Shown piece by piece: positions 49,669 to 60,569 of a stretch of DNA of 64,000 bases. The notes beneath the pieces are model-generated. The model worked only from the letters and a program-made list of their open reading frames with translations. It ran no database searches and had not been told where the DNA came from. Source of the DNA: Rhizobium sp. AQ_MP (lineage in GTDB: Bacteria > Pseudomonadota > Alphaproteobacteria > Rhizobiales > Rhizobiaceae). Every line of letters begins with the position of its first letter. The stretch's first letter is position 1. Where the stretch lies: NCBI RefSeq assembly GCF_014237835.1, contig NZ_JACJVI010000003.1:124001-188000 (forward strand), written 5' to 3'. Made by a program: the position numbers and the translations under genes.

Positions 49669-50669
49669 GGTTCCCCTCGCTGGACCGTGCCGCGACCACG
49701 ATCAATCGGCTCCGATACTATGCGGCCGGGATTACCCGTCATGCACTGCCCAGGTCGTGGTTCCTGCAAAAAAGCAGGGCGATCCTCAGAGATCTCGAAG
49801 ACGCGCCGGAACTTGCGGACCTCGTTGGAAGAGCGAATTACTACAACAGATTGTCGCGCGATGCTGCCAAGCCCGGTGTGCGGCTTGATGCCGTCGACCG
49901 GGGGCAGAGCCGATATTACCTCGATCTGGATGAATATCTTCGCTATTTCGACCGCCACCTGAAGATCGACTATCTCTTCGGCGACGTGACCTGGGTGCCG
50001 AGCTCTCCGTGCCTGGTCAAGAGCAGACCAACCGACCAGCCAAATGCCAATTCGGTGCTGCTCAATCTCGACAAGCTTCGACATTTCAGGTTCCCCAGGG
50101 ACGAGACACCCTGGGAAAGCAAGAAGCCGCTGGCGGTCTGGCGTGGGGCGCCGAACAATCCGCTGCGCATCGAACTGATCAAGCGTCACCGAAACAGCGT
50201 CGTAGCCGATGTCGGCCAGGTCAACGAAACGATCGAGGGGTTGGCTCCCAAAGGCTTCCTGAGCCCGAGGCAGCAGATGGGCTATCGCTACATCATCTCC
50301 ATCGAGGGCTTCGACGTCGCGACCAATCTGAAATGGATCATGGCGTCCGGCAGCGTCTGCCTGATGCCGAAGGGGCGCTTCGAGACCTGGTTCAGGGAAG
50401 GAGCCCTGATCCCGGATCACCACTTTGTCGAACTGCGCCCGGATTTCAGCGATCTTGAAGACCAGATCGCAAGCCTCGAGAAGAACCCGCAATGGGCGCA
50501 GGATATCGTGGCCAATGCGAACGCCTATGTCGCCTCCTTCAGCGACCGGGAGACCGAGCGGAAGGTCTCCCTGCTGGTGCTGCAGAAGTATTTCGAGGCG
50601 ACCGGACAGCTCCCGCCGTCGCCGCTCAGCCCTCTCTTCTTTCCCGATGCGACGGATGCGCGCGCCTGA
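49665..50669 (+). CDS. Glycosyltransferase family 90 (CAP10-like)
   Basis: A 334-residue cytoplasmic glycosyltransferase of the GT90 family: KKPLAVWRGAPNNPLRIELI, the conserved MGYRYIISIEGFDVATNLKW and IMASGSVCLMPKGRFETWF are the CAP10/LpsA-type blocks. GT90 enzymes add xylose, glucose or related sugars to LPS or capsule. The ATG overlaps the permease stop by four bases, so it is translationally coupled to an amino-acid importer. An upstream longer frame reads permease sequence out of frame. The acceptor is unknown. Confidence 0.88.
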   Translation: MRFPSLDRAATTINRLRYYAAGITRHALPRSWFLQKSRAILRDLEDAPELADLVGRANYYNRLSRDAAKPGVRLDAVDRGQSRYYLDLDEYLRYFDRHLKIDYLFGDVTWVPSSPCLVKSRPTDQPNANSVLLNLDKLRHFRFPRDETPWESKKPLAVWRGAPNNPLRIELIKRHRNSVVADVGQVNETIEGLAPKGFLSPRQQMGYRYIISIEGFDVATNLKWIMASGSVCLMPKGRFETWFREGALIPDHHFVELRPDFSDLEDQIASLEKNPQWAQDIVANANAYVASFSDRETERKVSLLVLQKYFEATGQLPPSPLSPLFFPDATDARA

Positions 50670-50676
50670 TCAACGC

Positions 50677-51570
50677 TCAGTATATGTCGGGAACATACAT
50701 CTCGGCGGGCACGGGATGGCGAATGTAGTCGGCATTGCGCACCCGGGCGGGTAGCTCCACGGGTTCCTTCGGGACATGCTCGTATGGCACCTGCTTCAAC
50801 AGATGGGCGATCATGTTGAGGCGCGCCTTCTTCTTGTCGACGGCCTGAACCACCCACCAGGGTGCTTCCGGGATGTGCGTGCGCTCCAGCATCTCTTCCT
50901 TGGCGCGGGTATAGCTTTCCCAGTGAATCCGGCTTTCGAGGTCCATCGGGGAGAGCTTCCATTGTTTCAGCGGGTCGTTGATGCGCATCCGGAAGCGGAA
51001 TTCCTGCTCTTCGTCTGTGATCGAGAACCAGTATTTGACGAGGATGATCCCGGAGCGCACCAGCATGCGTTCGAATTCGGGGACGGAGCGGAAGAATTCT
51101 TCAAGTTCATCCGGCGTGCAGAAGCCCATGACCCGCTCCACCCCGGCGCGATTGTACCAGGAGCGGTCGAAGAGGACCATTTCGCCAGCCATCGGCAGAT
51201 GCTGGACGTAACGCTGGAAATACCACTGGCTGCGCTCGCGCTCAGTGGGTGCCGGCAGCGCCACCACCCGGCAGACGCGCGGGTTGAGCCGCTGCGTGAC
51301 ACGTTTGATCGCGCCGCCCTTGCCGGCTGAATCGCGACCTTCGAAGAGTACGACCATCTTCAGCTTCTTGTATTGCACCCAGTCCTGCAGCCGGACCAGT
51401 TCGTGCTGCAGGCGGAAGAGCTCGCGGAAATAGATCCTGCGATCGATCGTTGGCTCTGCCATGCCGTCGGCAACCAGCTGATCGAGGCGCTCCTCGTCCA
51501 ACTGCTGCTCCAGTTCCTCGTCGAAGCTGTCGAGGATTTCGGTCTTGATGCGGTGGATGTCTTCGTTCAT
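50677..51570 (-). CDS. ppk2: Polyphosphate kinase 2
   Basis: A 297-residue PPK2 of the one-domain type: Walker A FEGRDSAGKGGAIKR (Gly78-Gly85 region), RYVQHLPMAGEMVLFDRSWYNRAGVERVMGF with the lid and Walker B, and KYWFSITDEEQEFRFRMRI. PPK2 makes GTP/ATP from polyphosphate or the reverse. The C-terminal ARVRNADYIRHPVPAEMYVPDIY is family-typical. It stands alone, convergent with the GT90 gene (seven-base gap). Confidence 0.95.
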   Translation of the reverse strand: MNEDIHRIKTEILDSFDEELEQQLDEERLDQLVADGMAEPTIDRRIYFRELFRLQHELVRLQDWVQYKKLKMVVLFEGRDSAGKGGAIKRVTQRLNPRVCRVVALPAPTERERSQWYFQRYVQHLPMAGEMVLFDRSWYNRAGVERVMGFCTPDELEEFFRSVPEFERMLVRSGIILVKYWFSITDEEQEFRFRMRINDPLKQWKLSPMDLESRIHWESYTRAKEEMLERTHIPEAPWWVVQAVDKKKARLNMIAHLLKQVPYEHVPKEPVELPARVRNADYIRHPVPAEMYVPDIY

Positions 51571-51915
51571 GGCGCGGGTTCCGGCAGGGCGATCTTTGAC
51601 TGACGAAGATCAAGCATGCTTGCACGACTGCTTCATGACAGAGCCATGTCAGCGCCGTTGCGAGGCAATTGCCGACATGAGCGAAAACTGGTATGACGCC
51701 GGCCATGGGATCGAAATTCGGATGCCTCGCGAACCAGTTCATCGTGCTGCAGGACCACAAGCGTCTGCCGGCACGCTTTTTCGCGCGCGTTCAAGGGGCC
51801 CTTGCGAGCCTTCGCGGCTGATCGCCTTCGGCCGTGACATCGGCTCCCGAAGCTGCACCTCGGCATTCTCGAAAAACAAAATCCCTTTATCCTCAGTCTG
51901 GACGGAACCTACCCC
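51571..51915 (+). other. Intergenic region before leuC, 345 bases, no gene recognised
   Basis: It lies between the divergent ppk2 and leuC. A plus-strand open frame of 124 codons runs through it, but it has no ribosome site, no family resemblance and odd composition. No leader-peptide run of Leu codons, riboswitch core or terminator was found. Confidence 0.4.
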
Positions 51916-53325
51916 ATGAGCGCACCCCGCACCCTTTACGACAAGATCTGGGACGACCACGTCGTCGATCGCCAGGACGACGGCACCTGTCTCCTCTACA
52001 TCGACCGTCACCTCGTTCACGAAGTGACGAGCCCGCAGGCCTTCGAAGGTCTGCGCATGGCCGGCCGCAAGGTTCGTGCGCCGCAGAAGACGCTCGCCGT
52101 TGTCGACCACAACGTGCCGACTTCGCCGGATCGCCACCTCGGCATCAAGAACGAGGAAAGCCGCATCCAGGTCGAGGCGCTTGCCAACAACGCGGCGGAA
52201 TTCGGCGTGGAATACTACTCGGCCTCCGACAAGCGTCAGGGCATCGTGCACATCGTCGGTCCGGAGCAAGGCTTCACGCTGCCGGGCATGACCATCGTCT
52301 GCGGCGACAGCCACACCTCAACCCATGGCGCCTTCGGCGCGCTGGCGCACGGCATCGGCACGTCTGAAGTCGAGCATGTGCTCGCGACCCAGACGCTGAT
52401 CCAGAAGAAGGCGAAGAACATGCTGGTGCGCGTCGACGGGAAACTCCCCGAAGGCGTTACCGCAAAGGACATCATCCTCGCCATCATCGGCGAGATCGGC
52501 ACGGCCGGCGGCACCGGCCACGTCATCGAATTCGCAGGCGAAGCGATCGAGGCGCTGTCGATGGAAGGCCGCATGACGGTCTGCAACATGACGATCGAGG
52601 GCGGCGCCCGCGCCGGTCTGATCGCGCCGGATGAAAAGACCTTCGAATACATCAAAGGCAAGCCGCGCGCGCCGAAGGGCGAAGCCCTTGAGCAGGCGAT
52701 CGCCTACTGGAAGACGCTGAAGTCCGACGAAGGCGCGCATTTCGATCGCGTCGTCGTTCTCGATGCCGCCAACCTGCCGCCGATCGTCTCCTGGGGTTCT
52801 TCGCCGGAAGACGTCGTCTCGGTTCAGGGCGTCGTTCCGAACCCTGACGATATCCAGGACGAGACGAAACGCGCTTCCAAGTGGCGTGCGCTCGACTATA
52901 TGGGCCTGAAGCCGGGCACCAAGATCACCGATATCGCCATCGACCGCGTCTTCATCGGCTCCTGCACCAATGGTCGTATCGAAGACCTGCGCGAAGTGGC
53001 CAAGGTCGTCGAGGGCAAGAAGGTGGCCTCCACCGTGTCGGCCATGATCGTTCCGGGCTCCGGCCTCGTGAAGGAGCAGGCGGAAGCCGAAGGTCTCGAC
53101 AAGATCTTCAAGGAAGCCGGCTTTGACTGGCGCGAACCGGGCTGCTCGATGTGCCTCGCCATGAACGACGACCGCCTGAAGCCGGGCGAGCGCTGCGCCT
53201 CGACCTCGAACCGCAACTTCGAGGGACGTCAGGGCTTCAAGGGCCGCACGCATCTCGTCTCGCCCGCCATGGCAGCCGCCGCTGCCGTTGCCGGCCATTT
53301 TGTCGATATCCGCGACTTTCAGTAA
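51916..53325 (+). CDS. leuC: 3-Isopropylmalate dehydratase large subunit LeuC
   Basis: A 469-residue aconitase-family subunit. Cluster cysteines lie in [14 protein letters not shown] and in [30 protein letters not shown] and the substrate-binding SAMIVPGSG segments are standard. With LeuD (25274-25879) it forms the [4Fe-4S] isomerase of leucine synthesis. It is a single gene with its own terminator. Confidence 0.98.
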   Translation: MSAPRTLYDKIWDDHVVDRQDDGTCLLYIDRHLVHEVTSPQAFEGLRMAGRKVRAPQKTLAVVDHNVPTSPDRHLGIKNEESRIQVEALANNAAEFGVEYYSASDKRQGIVHIVGPEQGFTLPGMTIVCGDSHTSTHGAFGALAHGIGTSEVEHVLATQTLIQKKAKNMLVRVDGKLPEGVTAKDIILAIIGEIGTAGGTGHVIEFAGEAIEALSMEGRMTVCNMTIEGGARAGLIAPDEKTFEYIKGKPRAPKGEALEQAIAYWKTLKSDEGAHFDRVVVLDAANLPPIVSWGSSPEDVVSVQGVVPNPDDIQDETKRASKWRALDYMGLKPGTKITDIAIDRVFIGSCTNGRIEDLREVAKVVEGKKVASTVSAMIVPGSGLVKEQAEAEGLDKIFKEAGFDWREPGCSMCLAMNDDRLKPGERCASTSNRNFEGRQGFKGRTHLVSPAMAAAAAVAGHFVDIRDFQ

Positions 53326-53352
53326 GTCACGGCGCTGAGCTGACCCAGATTG

Positions 53353-53385
53353 ACCGCCCGCTCACACAGCGGGCGGTTTCTTTTT
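53353..53385 (+). terminator. Rho-independent terminator after leuC
   Basis: ACCGCCCGCT (53353-53362) pairs perfectly with AGCGGGCGGT (53368-53377) and TTCTTTTT follows. Confidence 0.92.
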
Positions 53386-53508
53386 GCCCGCCGGTTGCAA
53401 ACACAGGTGAAGCGACTATCGTCGCCGTGTCACAAAACTGTCATATGCCGCGCACAGGTCCCCCATGAACGTCCGTGAACTTCCCCTCCCGCCCCGCAGG
53501 CCGCGGTC

Positions 53509-54339
53509 GTGAGCACGGTTGCCGTCGGCCTCGCGCTGCTTGCCGCAATCCTGCATGCGAGCTGGAACGCCTTCCTGCGTACGGGCGCGGATCGTCTCTG
53601 GTCGATCACGGTGATGAGCCTTGCGGGCAGCATCATCTGCCTGCCCTTTCTCTTCATCCTGCCGGTCCCGGGGGCTGCCGCCTGGCCCTATATTCTGGTC
53701 TCGGCGGGCCTGCAGGTCGGCTACAGCCTGTTTCTGGTCGCTGCCTATCGCCATGGGGAGCTTGGCCAGGTCTATCCAATCGTGCGCGGCACCGTGCCGC
53801 TCCTGGTGACGCTCGGAGGTTTCCTCTTTTTCGGAGAAGTTCTCGGGCTTTGGCAGACGCTGGGCGTTGCCATGATTGCGGCCGGCATCATGAGCCTGTC
53901 GCTCGGCAGGACGAGAGCTGCCACATCCTCGATCCTCTTTGCGCTCGCCACGGGCCTGATCATTGCCTGCTATTCGACGGTGGATTCGCGCGGCGTGAAA
54001 ATGGTCGAGCAGCCGGCGGCCTATGCGCTCTGGGTTCTCTTTCTCTTCGGCCTGATGATCACGATCGCCTTCATGATCACCCGCCGGGGCCTTGTCATCG
54101 ATTTGAAATCCCCGGCGACCTGGAAGGCCGTCGGTGGTGGCGTGGTGGCCATGCTCGCATATGGTCTGGTGGTGGTGGCCTATGCCTACGCACCGGCAGG
54201 TCTTGTCACGGCCGTGCGCGAGACGAGCGTCGTCTTTGCCGTCCTGATCGGGGCGCTTCTCCTGGGCGAGCCGCTGACCCTGCGGCGCCTTCTCGCCTGC
54301 CTTGTCGTTGCCGGCGGGGCAATCAGCATCAGCCTCTAG
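53509..54339 (+). CDS. EamA/DMT-family permease
   Basis: A 276-residue drug/metabolite transporter with ten predicted spans in two EamA repeats. The first repeat opens ALLAAILHASWNAFLRTG and ends in FLFFGEVLGLWQTLGVAMIAAGI; the second ends in LLLGEPLTLRRLLACLVVAGGAI. The start is GTG at 53509; no ATG fits better. Substrates of this family are varied (amino acids, nucleotide derivatives, metabolites) and not readable. A TAGAGCCGT/ACGGCTCTA hairpin (54337-54364) follows but has no T run. Confidence 0.88.
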   Translation: MSTVAVGLALLAAILHASWNAFLRTGADRLWSITVMSLAGSIICLPFLFILPVPGAAAWPYILVSAGLQVGYSLFLVAAYRHGELGQVYPIVRGTVPLLVTLGGFLFFGEVLGLWQTLGVAMIAAGIMSLSLGRTRAATSSILFALATGLIIACYSTVDSRGVKMVEQPAAYALWVLFLFGLMITIAFMITRRGLVIDLKSPATWKAVGGGVVAMLAYGLVVVAYAYAPAGLVTAVRETSVVFAVLIGALLLGEPLTLRRLLACLVVAGGAISISL

Positions 54340-54371
54340 AGCCGTCTAGAAATGAACGGCTCTAAGCGGCC

Positions 54372-54398
54372 AAAAAAGAAGCCCCGCGAACGGGGCTT
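54372..54398 (-). terminator. Terminator of bfr
   Basis: AAGCCCCG (54379-54386) pairs with CGGGGCTT (54391-54398) around a CGAA loop, and the minus strand continues into CTTTTTTG. It lies about 22 bases past the bfr stop. Confidence 0.88.
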
Positions 54399-54420
54399 CC
54401 ATAGGGGGTGTTCGATCAGA

Positions 54421-54906
54421 TCACTCGGCCGAGTCGGCGGAGTCCGCGTTGAGCTGGCCGTATTTCTCTTCGCCGATCTTTGAGAGAAGTTCGAGCTGGG
54501 TCTCGAGGAAGTCGATATGGCCTTCTTCGTCGATCAGCAGCTGTTCGAAGATCTTCATCGAGACGTAGTCGCCTGCCTGATAACAGATGTCGCGCGAGGC
54601 CTTGTAGGACGTGCGGGCGTCGTATTCGCCAGCGAGGTCGGCTTCGAGCACCTCCTTGACGTTCTGGCCGATGCGCAGAGGCGCTACCGTCTGCAGGTTC
54701 GGGTGGCCTTCGAGGAAGATGATGCGGTCGATGATCTTGTCAGCATGCTGCATTTCCTCGATCGATTCGGCACGCTCCTTCTTGGCGAGCTTGGTGTAGC
54801 CCCAATCGTTGAGCAGGCGGTAGTGCAGCCAGTATTGGTTGACAGCACCAAGCTCGAGGAACAGCGCCTCGTTTAGCCGTTCAATGACCTTCGGATCACC
54901 CTTCAT
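54421..54906 (-). CDS. bfr: Bacterioferritin
   Basis: A 161-residue heme ferritin: ferroxidase ligands Glu18, Glu51 and His54 and heme-binding Met52 are in place ([29 protein letters not shown]), with the second-half ligands in [23 protein letters not shown]. Twenty-four subunits store iron as ferric mineral. An Irr-type ICE sits about 70 bases upstream, and the gene for the Bfd ferredoxin follows upstream on the same strand. The tail (ADSADSAE) is non-conserved. Confidence 0.97.
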   Translation of the reverse strand: MKGDPKVIERLNEALFLELGAVNQYWLHYRLLNDWGYTKLAKKERAESIEEMQHADKIIDRIIFLEGHPNLQTVAPLRIGQNVKEVLEADLAGEYDARTSYKASRDICYQAGDYVSMKIFEQLLIDEEGHIDFLETQLELLSKIGEEKYGQLNADSADSAE

Positions 54907-54973
54907 GAATTTCGTCCTTTACGTGAATTGAATGGTGGAACTCTAGCGTCACCGTGGAACCCTGTCGAGAACT

Positions 54974-54990
54974 TTTAGAAGGATTCTAAT
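54974..54990 (-). promoter_or_regulatory. Iron control element (Irr box) upstream of bfr
   Basis: TTTAGAA-GGA-TTCTAAT is a near-perfect TTTAGAA-N3-TTCTAAA palindrome, the ICE recognised by the heme-dependent regulator Irr. It lies 68-84 bases upstream of the bfr start. Irr represses storage genes when iron is scarce in rhizobia. Confidence 0.75.
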
Positions 54991-55130
54991 TCTTGCGAGA
55001 CGGCGTGCAGGGCGATTGCGTGCGACAACGCCAATCCTGCCGGTAGGTTTCAAGCCGGACAAGACAGGAATTCGGTCGAAGGCGGAAAAAATGGAAGAGG
55101 CCGGGGCAAGTGTTGCGGCGACTGCAGGTG

Positions 55131-55454
55131 TCAGCCGGCAGCGCGGCGGGCCTGAAGCATGGCCTGGCGACGTTCGGCCAGGGCGACCTTCTGTTCTTCA
55201 TGGAACTGCTTTAGGCGTTCCATGAAGTTGATGACCTTGGTTTCCTCGGTCTGGAGCGCGGCGTGGTATTCCTGAGTGGTGCGAATGATGAGATCGACGA
55301 CATTGGGGAAGCAGCCGCAGCAGCGACCGCGCTTGCCCATGGCATGGTAGACCTTGCCGGGGACGATCAGCTGCCAACAGTCTTCATCGAGCATCTCGGT
55401 GATGACGGCCTTGATGTCCTTGTCGGTGATGTAATTGCAGCTGCAGACCAGCAT
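55131..55454 (-). CDS. Bacterioferritin-associated ferredoxin (Bfd-like)
   Basis: A 107-residue protein with the Bfd [2Fe-2S] fold: MLVCSCNYITDKDIKAVI and GRCCGCFPNVVDLI give the four cysteines. Bfd reduces Bfr-bound iron and releases it. The C-terminal ~45 residues are a charged helix (FMERLKQFHEEQKVALAERR) absent from the E. coli protein. The ATG at 55454 opens the conserved part; 55475 has a better AAAGG site and is possible. It shares the strand of bfr but a 224-base gap with the ICE lies between. Confidence 0.88.
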   Translation of the reverse strand: MLVCSCNYITDKDIKAVITEMLDEDCWQLIVPGKVYHAMGKRGRCCGCFPNVVDLIIRTTQEYHAALQTEETKVINFMERLKQFHEEQKVALAERRQAMLQARRAAG

Positions 55455-55570
55455 GGTCGGGCACTCGTCAAACATGACATTCACTGTCGCCTTTCTCGTA
55501 AACCAGATGGCCTTTGTCAAGAAAAATCGCGGCATGCCCGGGAGATGTGATCGCCGGCCAATGGCGGGCT

Positions 55571-58500
55571 TCAGTGGAAGTTGCGCCCCTTCGGCATCAG
55601 ATCCGCCATGGCGCTGCGGCGGGGATGGCCTGGCGGCGGGGCTGCCGGCAGCGGCGCGCGGACAAGCTTTTCGCGTTTCGTCTGGCGTTGATCCACGCCT
55701 GGACGGCGTACCTCGTCGGCATGGGCGAGCGTTTCGAAACTCTTCAAGTCTTCCAGCAGCAGGCCGAGCCTGGAACTTGCATCGACCAAATGGTCGGCGA
55801 CGACATGAATGACGCCGTGCGCCTTTTGCAGACGTCCGCGCAGGCTGACCAGTCGGGCTCCCATGACGATCGGGCGGTAGCGCTCGAACACCTTCGGCCA
55901 GACGATGACATTGGCCGTGCCGGTTTCATCTTCGAGCGTCATGAATATTACCCCCTTGGCCGAACCCGGCCTCTGGCGGACCAGCACCAGGCCGGCAATC
56001 GCCACCTTGGTGCCATGGGGAAGGGTTTCGAGATCGGCCGCGGATTTCAGCCCTGCACGCTGCATGGCTTCACGCAGAAACGAGACGGGATGGGCTTTCA
56101 ACGAGAAGGTCAGGCTACGGTAATCGCTCAACACTTCTTCCCCGGGCAGCATGCGTGGCAGGACCATCTCCGTTTCGCGCTGAAGATCATCCTGGGGGGT
56201 GCTTTCGAAGAGGGGCAGCACTTCGACCGCCGCATCCCCGTCAAGCGCCTGGGCCGCCCAGAGGGCGTCGCGGCGGCTCAGCCCCAGCGAGGAAAAGCAA
56301 TCCGCATCGGCGAGCTTCTCGATGACCGCACGTGGCAGTCTTGTGCGCAGCCAGAGATCACGGATGGAATCGTAACCGGCGCCCCGTTTTTCAACCAGAT
56401 GATCCATGGCCTGTTTCGGCACGCCCTTGATCTGGCGGAAGCCGAGACGGACCGCTTTCTTCGAGCGAATGACCGACGTCATCGATCGATGCCGGCTGGC
56501 GATGCGGGCGGGATCGAAGGCGCTTTTCTCCTCCTCATCCGCTTCAAGAAGACAATCCCAGGCGGAATGGTTGACGTCGACGGGACGGATCTCGACGCCG
56601 TGTTCGCGCGCATCGCGGACAAGCTGTGCCGGGGCATAAAAACCCATGGGCTGGGAATTGAGGATCGCGGCACAGAAGACATCCGGATAGAAGGCCTTGA
56701 ACCAGCAGGAGACATAAACCAGCAGGGCGAAGGAGGCCGCATGGCTTTCCGGGAAGCCGTATTCGCCGAAGCCTTCGATCTGGCTGAAGCAGCGGGCGGC
56801 GAAATCCGGATCATAGCCATTGGCCACCATGCCCTCGATCATGCGCTTCTGGAAGCTGGAGACCTGGCCGGTACGGCGGAAGGTGGCCATGGCACGGCGC
56901 AGCTTGTCGGCCTCTCCCGGGGTGAAGCCGGCAGCCGTGATGGCGATCTGCATGGCCTGCTCCTGGAAAAGGGGGACGCCCAGCGTGCGTTCCAGCACAC
57001 TGCGCAGTTCATCGCTCGGATAGTCGATCGGCCGGCCGGCCAGCACGTCCTCCCGTCGCTTCAGATAGGGATGAACCATGTTGCCCTGAATGGGACCGGG
57101 ACGGACGATCGCAACCTCGATGACCAGATCGTAGAAGCGGCGGGGCTTCAATCGCGGCAGCATGCTCATCTGGGCCCGGCTTTCGATCTGGAAAACGCCG
57201 ATCGTATCGGCACGGCAGATCATGTCGTAGACTTCGGGACGCTGGTCCTCGTTGACCGAGGCGAGTGTCTCCTCGACGCCGTAATGGGCGGACAAGAGCT
57301 TGAAGGCCTTGGCAAGGCAGGTGAGCATGCCGAGCGCGAGCACGTCGATCTTCAGGATCTTCAACGTGTCGAGATCGTCCTTGTCCCATTCCACCATATA
57401 GCGCCCATCGGCCGTGTTCATGATCGGCACAACCTCGTCCAGCCGGTCGCGGGTGATGACAAAGCCGCCGACATGCTGCGACAGATGGCGGGGAAAGCCC
57501 TGCATGGCCTGGGCATAGGTCAAAACGCGGCGGGTCGTCGGATCCTTGAGGTCGAGGCCTGCGGCATTCGCCTGTTCCTCGGTGAAGTCGCTGGTCCACC
57601 AGCCCCAGATCGATCCGGCCAGCGCCGATTGTACGTCTTCCGACAGTCCGAAGGCCTTGGCGACTTCGCGGCCGGCAGAGCGGGCGCGGTAGCTGATCAC
57701 GGCCGCGGTCAGGGCGGCATGCTCCTTTCCATAGGTGTCGTAGATGAAGCGGATCACGTCCTCCCGCTTCTCATGCTCGAAATCGACGTCGATATCCGGT
57801 GGCTCGTCGCGTTCGGTGGAGATGAAGCGGTCGAACAGCAGGGTCGTCTTCTGCGGGTCGACCTCGGTGATGCCAAGGCAGAAGCAGACGGCGGAATTGG
57901 CGGCCGAGCCGCGCCCCTGGCAGAGGATGCCGGCGTCGCGCGCATGGCAGACGATGCGGTAGACGGTGAGAAAATAGGGCTCGTAACGCTTTTCGGCGAT
58001 CAGCTTGAGTTCGTAATCGAGGAGACCGAGCACCTTGCGCGGAATGCCCTCCGGATAGCGCTTGCCGGCGCCTTCATAGGTCAGACGGCGCAGTGCGCGT
58101 GCGGGAGATTCGCCCTCGAAGATCTCGTCGGGATATTGATGTGACAGCTCGTCCAGAGAAAACTGAAGCCGACTAAAGAAATTGACGTTGTTGTCGAGAG
58201 CTTCCGGCCAGGCGCGCAACAGACGGGCCATTTCGGCCGGGCTCTTCAGGTGCCTTTCTGCGTGAGCATGAAGACGAAGCCCTGCTTCGGCGATCGTGAC
58301 ATGCTCGCGGATGGCGACGACCACGTCGGCCACGGGTTTTCGGTCCGGGGCGTGATACAGCGCGTCATTCGTGGCAATCAGCGGGATCCGCAGCCGTCTG
58401 GAAATCCCGTCGAGCTCCGCAAACGTCTTCTCGTCGAAACCGTCATGGCGGGGCACGAGCGCCAGATACAGACGATCCCCCAACCGATGACGGATGGAAG

Positions 58501-58933
58501 AGAGGCTTGCCTCGAAGGCGTCGACATCGGCTTTCTGCGGCATGGAGGGCGGCATGACGACGAACAGGATTTCCTTGTCCCATGCCAGAAGATCCCTTTC
58601 CCAGAGCGTGCAGATCCCCTTCTTCGAGCGCAGATTGCCCTCGCTCAGCATGCGGCACAGATTGCCCCATCCCCTGCGGTTCATCGGATAGGCGAGAAGC
58701 TCGGGCGTGCCGTCGTCGAAGGCAAGACGGGCACCTGGCCGGAATTCGAGACCGTTCAGTTTGGCGGCCGCATGCAGGCGCACCACGCCGGCGACGGTGT
58801 TTCGATCGGCGAGACCGAGACCCGAGAGGCCGAGAAGAAGGGCCCGCTCCACCAGTTCCTCGGCATGGGAGGCTCCCTCCAGGAAGGAGAAGTTGCTGCG
58901 CAATCCGATCTCGTAAAAGGGTTGGGTGTTCAT
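55571..58933 (-). CDS. dnaE2: Error-prone DNA polymerase DnaE2 (ImuC)
   Basis: A 1120-residue C-family polymerase. N-terminal PHP domain ([19 protein letters not shown]), polymerase core with catalytic aspartates in [17 protein letters not shown], and a C-terminal OB domain ([21 protein letters not shown]) are seen. It lacks the beta-binding and tau-binding C-terminus of replicative DnaE1. Together with ImuA and ImuB it performs SOS mutagenic translesion synthesis. It starts ten bases after imuB and is the last gene of the operon. Confidence 0.96.
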   Translation of the reverse strand: MNTQPFYEIGLRSNFSFLEGASHAEELVERALLLGLSGLGLADRNTVAGVVRLHAAAKLNGLEFRPGARLAFDDGTPELLAYPMNRRGWGNLCRMLSEGNLRSKKGICTLWERDLLAWDKEILFVVMPPSMPQKADVDAFEASLSSIRHRLGDRLYLALVPRHDGFDEKTFAELDGISRRLRIPLIATNDALYHAPDRKPVADVVVAIREHVTIAEAGLRLHAHAERHLKSPAEMARLLRAWPEALDNNVNFFSRLQFSLDELSHQYPDEIFEGESPARALRRLTYEGAGKRYPEGIPRKVLGLLDYELKLIAEKRYEPYFLTVYRIVCHARDAGILCQGRGSAANSAVCFCLGITEVDPQKTTLLFDRFISTERDEPPDIDVDFEHEKREDVIRFIYDTYGKEHAALTAAVISYRARSAGREVAKAFGLSEDVQSALAGSIWGWWTSDFTEEQANAAGLDLKDPTTRRVLTYAQAMQGFPRHLSQHVGGFVITRDRLDEVVPIMNTADGRYMVEWDKDDLDTLKILKIDVLALGMLTCLAKAFKLLSAHYGVEETLASVNEDQRPEVYDMICRADTIGVFQIESRAQMSMLPRLKPRRFYDLVIEVAIVRPGPIQGNMVHPYLKRREDVLAGRPIDYPSDELRSVLERTLGVPLFQEQAMQIAITAAGFTPGEADKLRRAMATFRRTGQVSSFQKRMIEGMVANGYDPDFAARCFSQIEGFGEYGFPESHAASFALLVYVSCWFKAFYPDVFCAAILNSQPMGFYAPAQLVRDAREHGVEIRPVDVNHSAWDCLLEADEEEKSAFDPARIASRHRSMTSVIRSKKAVRLGFRQIKGVPKQAMDHLVEKRGAGYDSIRDLWLRTRLPRAVIEKLADADCFSSLGLSRRDALWAAQALDGDAAVEVLPLFESTPQDDLQRETEMVLPRMLPGEEVLSDYRSLTFSLKAHPVSFLREAMQRAGLKSAADLETLPHGTKVAIAGLVLVRQRPGSAKGVIFMTLEDETGTANVIVWPKVFERYRPIVMGARLVSLRGRLQKAHGVIHVVADHLVDASSRLGLLLEDLKSFETLAHADEVRRPGVDQRQTKREKLVRAPLPAAPPPGHPRRSAMADLMPKGRNFH

Positions 58934-58943
58934 GGGCCAGGCC

Positions 58944-60569
58944 TCATGCGAAGAAGCCCTGGAGGAACCAGTTCGGCGTCACCGTGCGCCGCTCGTAAAG
59001 ACCTTCGCGATAGAGCCAGAAGCGCTGGCCTTCGGCGTCCTCGATGCGGAAATAGTCCCGTGGCGGGGCATCCTCGCCGTCAACCCACCATTCCGGCGAC
59101 AGGCGTTCAGGACCTTCCGCCCTGACGACGCGACGCTGGACACGGCGCCAGCGAAAGCTGGCCGGCGGGCCGTCCGGCACGACGGACATGACCTCCACTT
59201 CCTCCGGTCGATGAAGCAGGCGCAAGGGGCGCAGCGCACGCATCGGCCGCAGGGATGTCGGCGGCCAGGCCACGGCAAGATCGGTCGTCTTGAGTGCATC
59301 GGCGGCCGGCGCGTGGATCGATGCTTTCTCCGGCCAATGGCTGGCCAGCGGCACGGGAAGGCGAAGTGCCCGTTCGCCCAGCCTGGCCGCGACCTGATCA
59401 AGGAAACGAGTGAGATCTTCCCGGCCATCCTCTTGGCTGTCGAGAGCGGCCTGGCGGACTTCGAAAGGCTCGCTCAGGAGAACATTCAACCGGACGAGTT
59501 CGAAACCAAAACCTGCGTCGAGATCATCATGGATGACGGAAAGCCGTTCCTGGAACAAAGCCCTGATGCGGACGGGATCGCGCAAGGGTGCGGAGGCCCC
59601 GACCTCGATGCGAAAGACCTTTCCATCCACCCTGAAGACCAGGAGTTCGAACAAGCGTCCGCCTTCCCCCCGGGCTTCGAGCGACGTCTTCAAACCTGCT
59701 GCGAGACGGCCGGCTATATCGAGGATCTGATCCTCGGTCATGATCGGGTCTGCAAGACGTCGTTCGGCCGACAAGATGGGGACGTGCCGCCTGGGTGAAA
59801 TCGGCTCCCCTTCCCGTCCGAGCGCCTGGTCAAGACGAAGCATGGGTTCCGGGCCGAAGCGACGCGTGATCGGAGGGCGCGGGGCAGGGATGATGTCACC
59901 GATGGTCTTCAGGCCGACACGGGCGAGGTTCATCACTGTCTGCGGATCGAGCCTCAGGGCCGAGATCGGCAAAGGGTAGAGTGCAGACACTGCCTCCGCG
60001 GGGGCGACGCGACGGGGACCGTCAAAGCGGCTGCAGGCCCGGGCAAGACCCGGCGTCGGGCCGACCGCGATGCGGACCGCAAGACCGAAAGCCGTCATGC
60101 GGCGATCGACATCCTCTATCAGCTTTTCCTCACCGCCAAAAAGATGGGCGCAGCCGGTGATATCCAGCATCAGGCCGTCGTCGCCGTCGAGGGCGACCAG
60201 CGGCGTATAGCGGTCACACCAGTCAGCGATGGCATCGAGAAGAGCGCGGTCGGCGGCGGGATCCGCCTCGACCACGTCGAGGTTTGCACAGATGGCGCGG
60301 GCTTCCGCCAGCCCCTGGCCAGCACGCAGGCCGAAGCCTTCGGCGCTTTCATCCAGCGCCGTGATGCGCATGGCATTGGTCGAACGGCCGGCACAGACCA
60401 GGGGCGCGCGCTCAGGATGCGCGGTCGAGGCGGGGGGTAAACGCCAGGAGAGACCCCAGCGACGCCGGGCGATGCGATCGGTCGGGAGCCTTGGGAAAAA
60501 CAGCGACAGAATGCGGCGATCCGAGGCCTGAGGGTGCGAGCTGTTCGAAAAGGCGAAGGCGGCGGTCAT
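58944..60569 (-). CDS. imuB: ImuB (catalytically inactive Y-family polymerase homologue)
   Basis: A 541-residue Y-family-related protein that links DnaE2 to the sliding clamp. It opens [19 protein letters not shown] instead of a catalytic DxD strand and keeps [21 protein letters not shown] and the little-finger region. ImuB proteins are not polymerases themselves. The ATG at 60569 has GGAG upstream and excludes 73 non-conserved residues; it overlaps the imuA 3' end by 158 bases in another frame. dnaE2 follows. Confidence 0.92.
   Translation of the reverse strand: MTAAFAFSNSSHPQASDRRILSLFFPRLPTDRIARRRWGLSWRLPPASTAHPERAPLVCAGRSTNAMRITALDESAEGFGLRAGQGLAEARAICANLDVVEADPAADRALLDAIADWCDRYTPLVALDGDDGLMLDITGCAHLFGGEEKLIEDVDRRMTAFGLAVRIAVGPTPGLARACSRFDGPRRVAPAEAVSALYPLPISALRLDPQTVMNLARVGLKTIGDIIPAPRPPITRRFGPEPMLRLDQALGREGEPISPRRHVPILSAERRLADPIMTEDQILDIAGRLAAGLKTSLEARGEGGRLFELLVFRVDGKVFRIEVGASAPLRDPVRIRALFQERLSVIHDDLDAGFGFELVRLNVLLSEPFEVRQAALDSQEDGREDLTRFLDQVAARLGERALRLPVPLASHWPEKASIHAPAADALKTTDLAVAWPPTSLRPMRALRPLRLLHRPEEVEVMSVVPDGPPASFRWRRVQRRVVRAEGPERLSPEWWVDGEDAPPRDYFRIEDAEGQRFWLYREGLYERRTVTPNWFLQGFFA

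Noticed and set aside
51545..51919. 124-codon frame upstream of leuC
   Set aside because: Starts inside antisense ppk2, overlaps the leuC start, lacks a ribosome site and domain.
55514..58144. 876-codon plus-strand frame opposite dnaE2
   Set aside because: Antisense shadow of a certain gene, with atypical His/Gln/Asp-rich composition and no domain.
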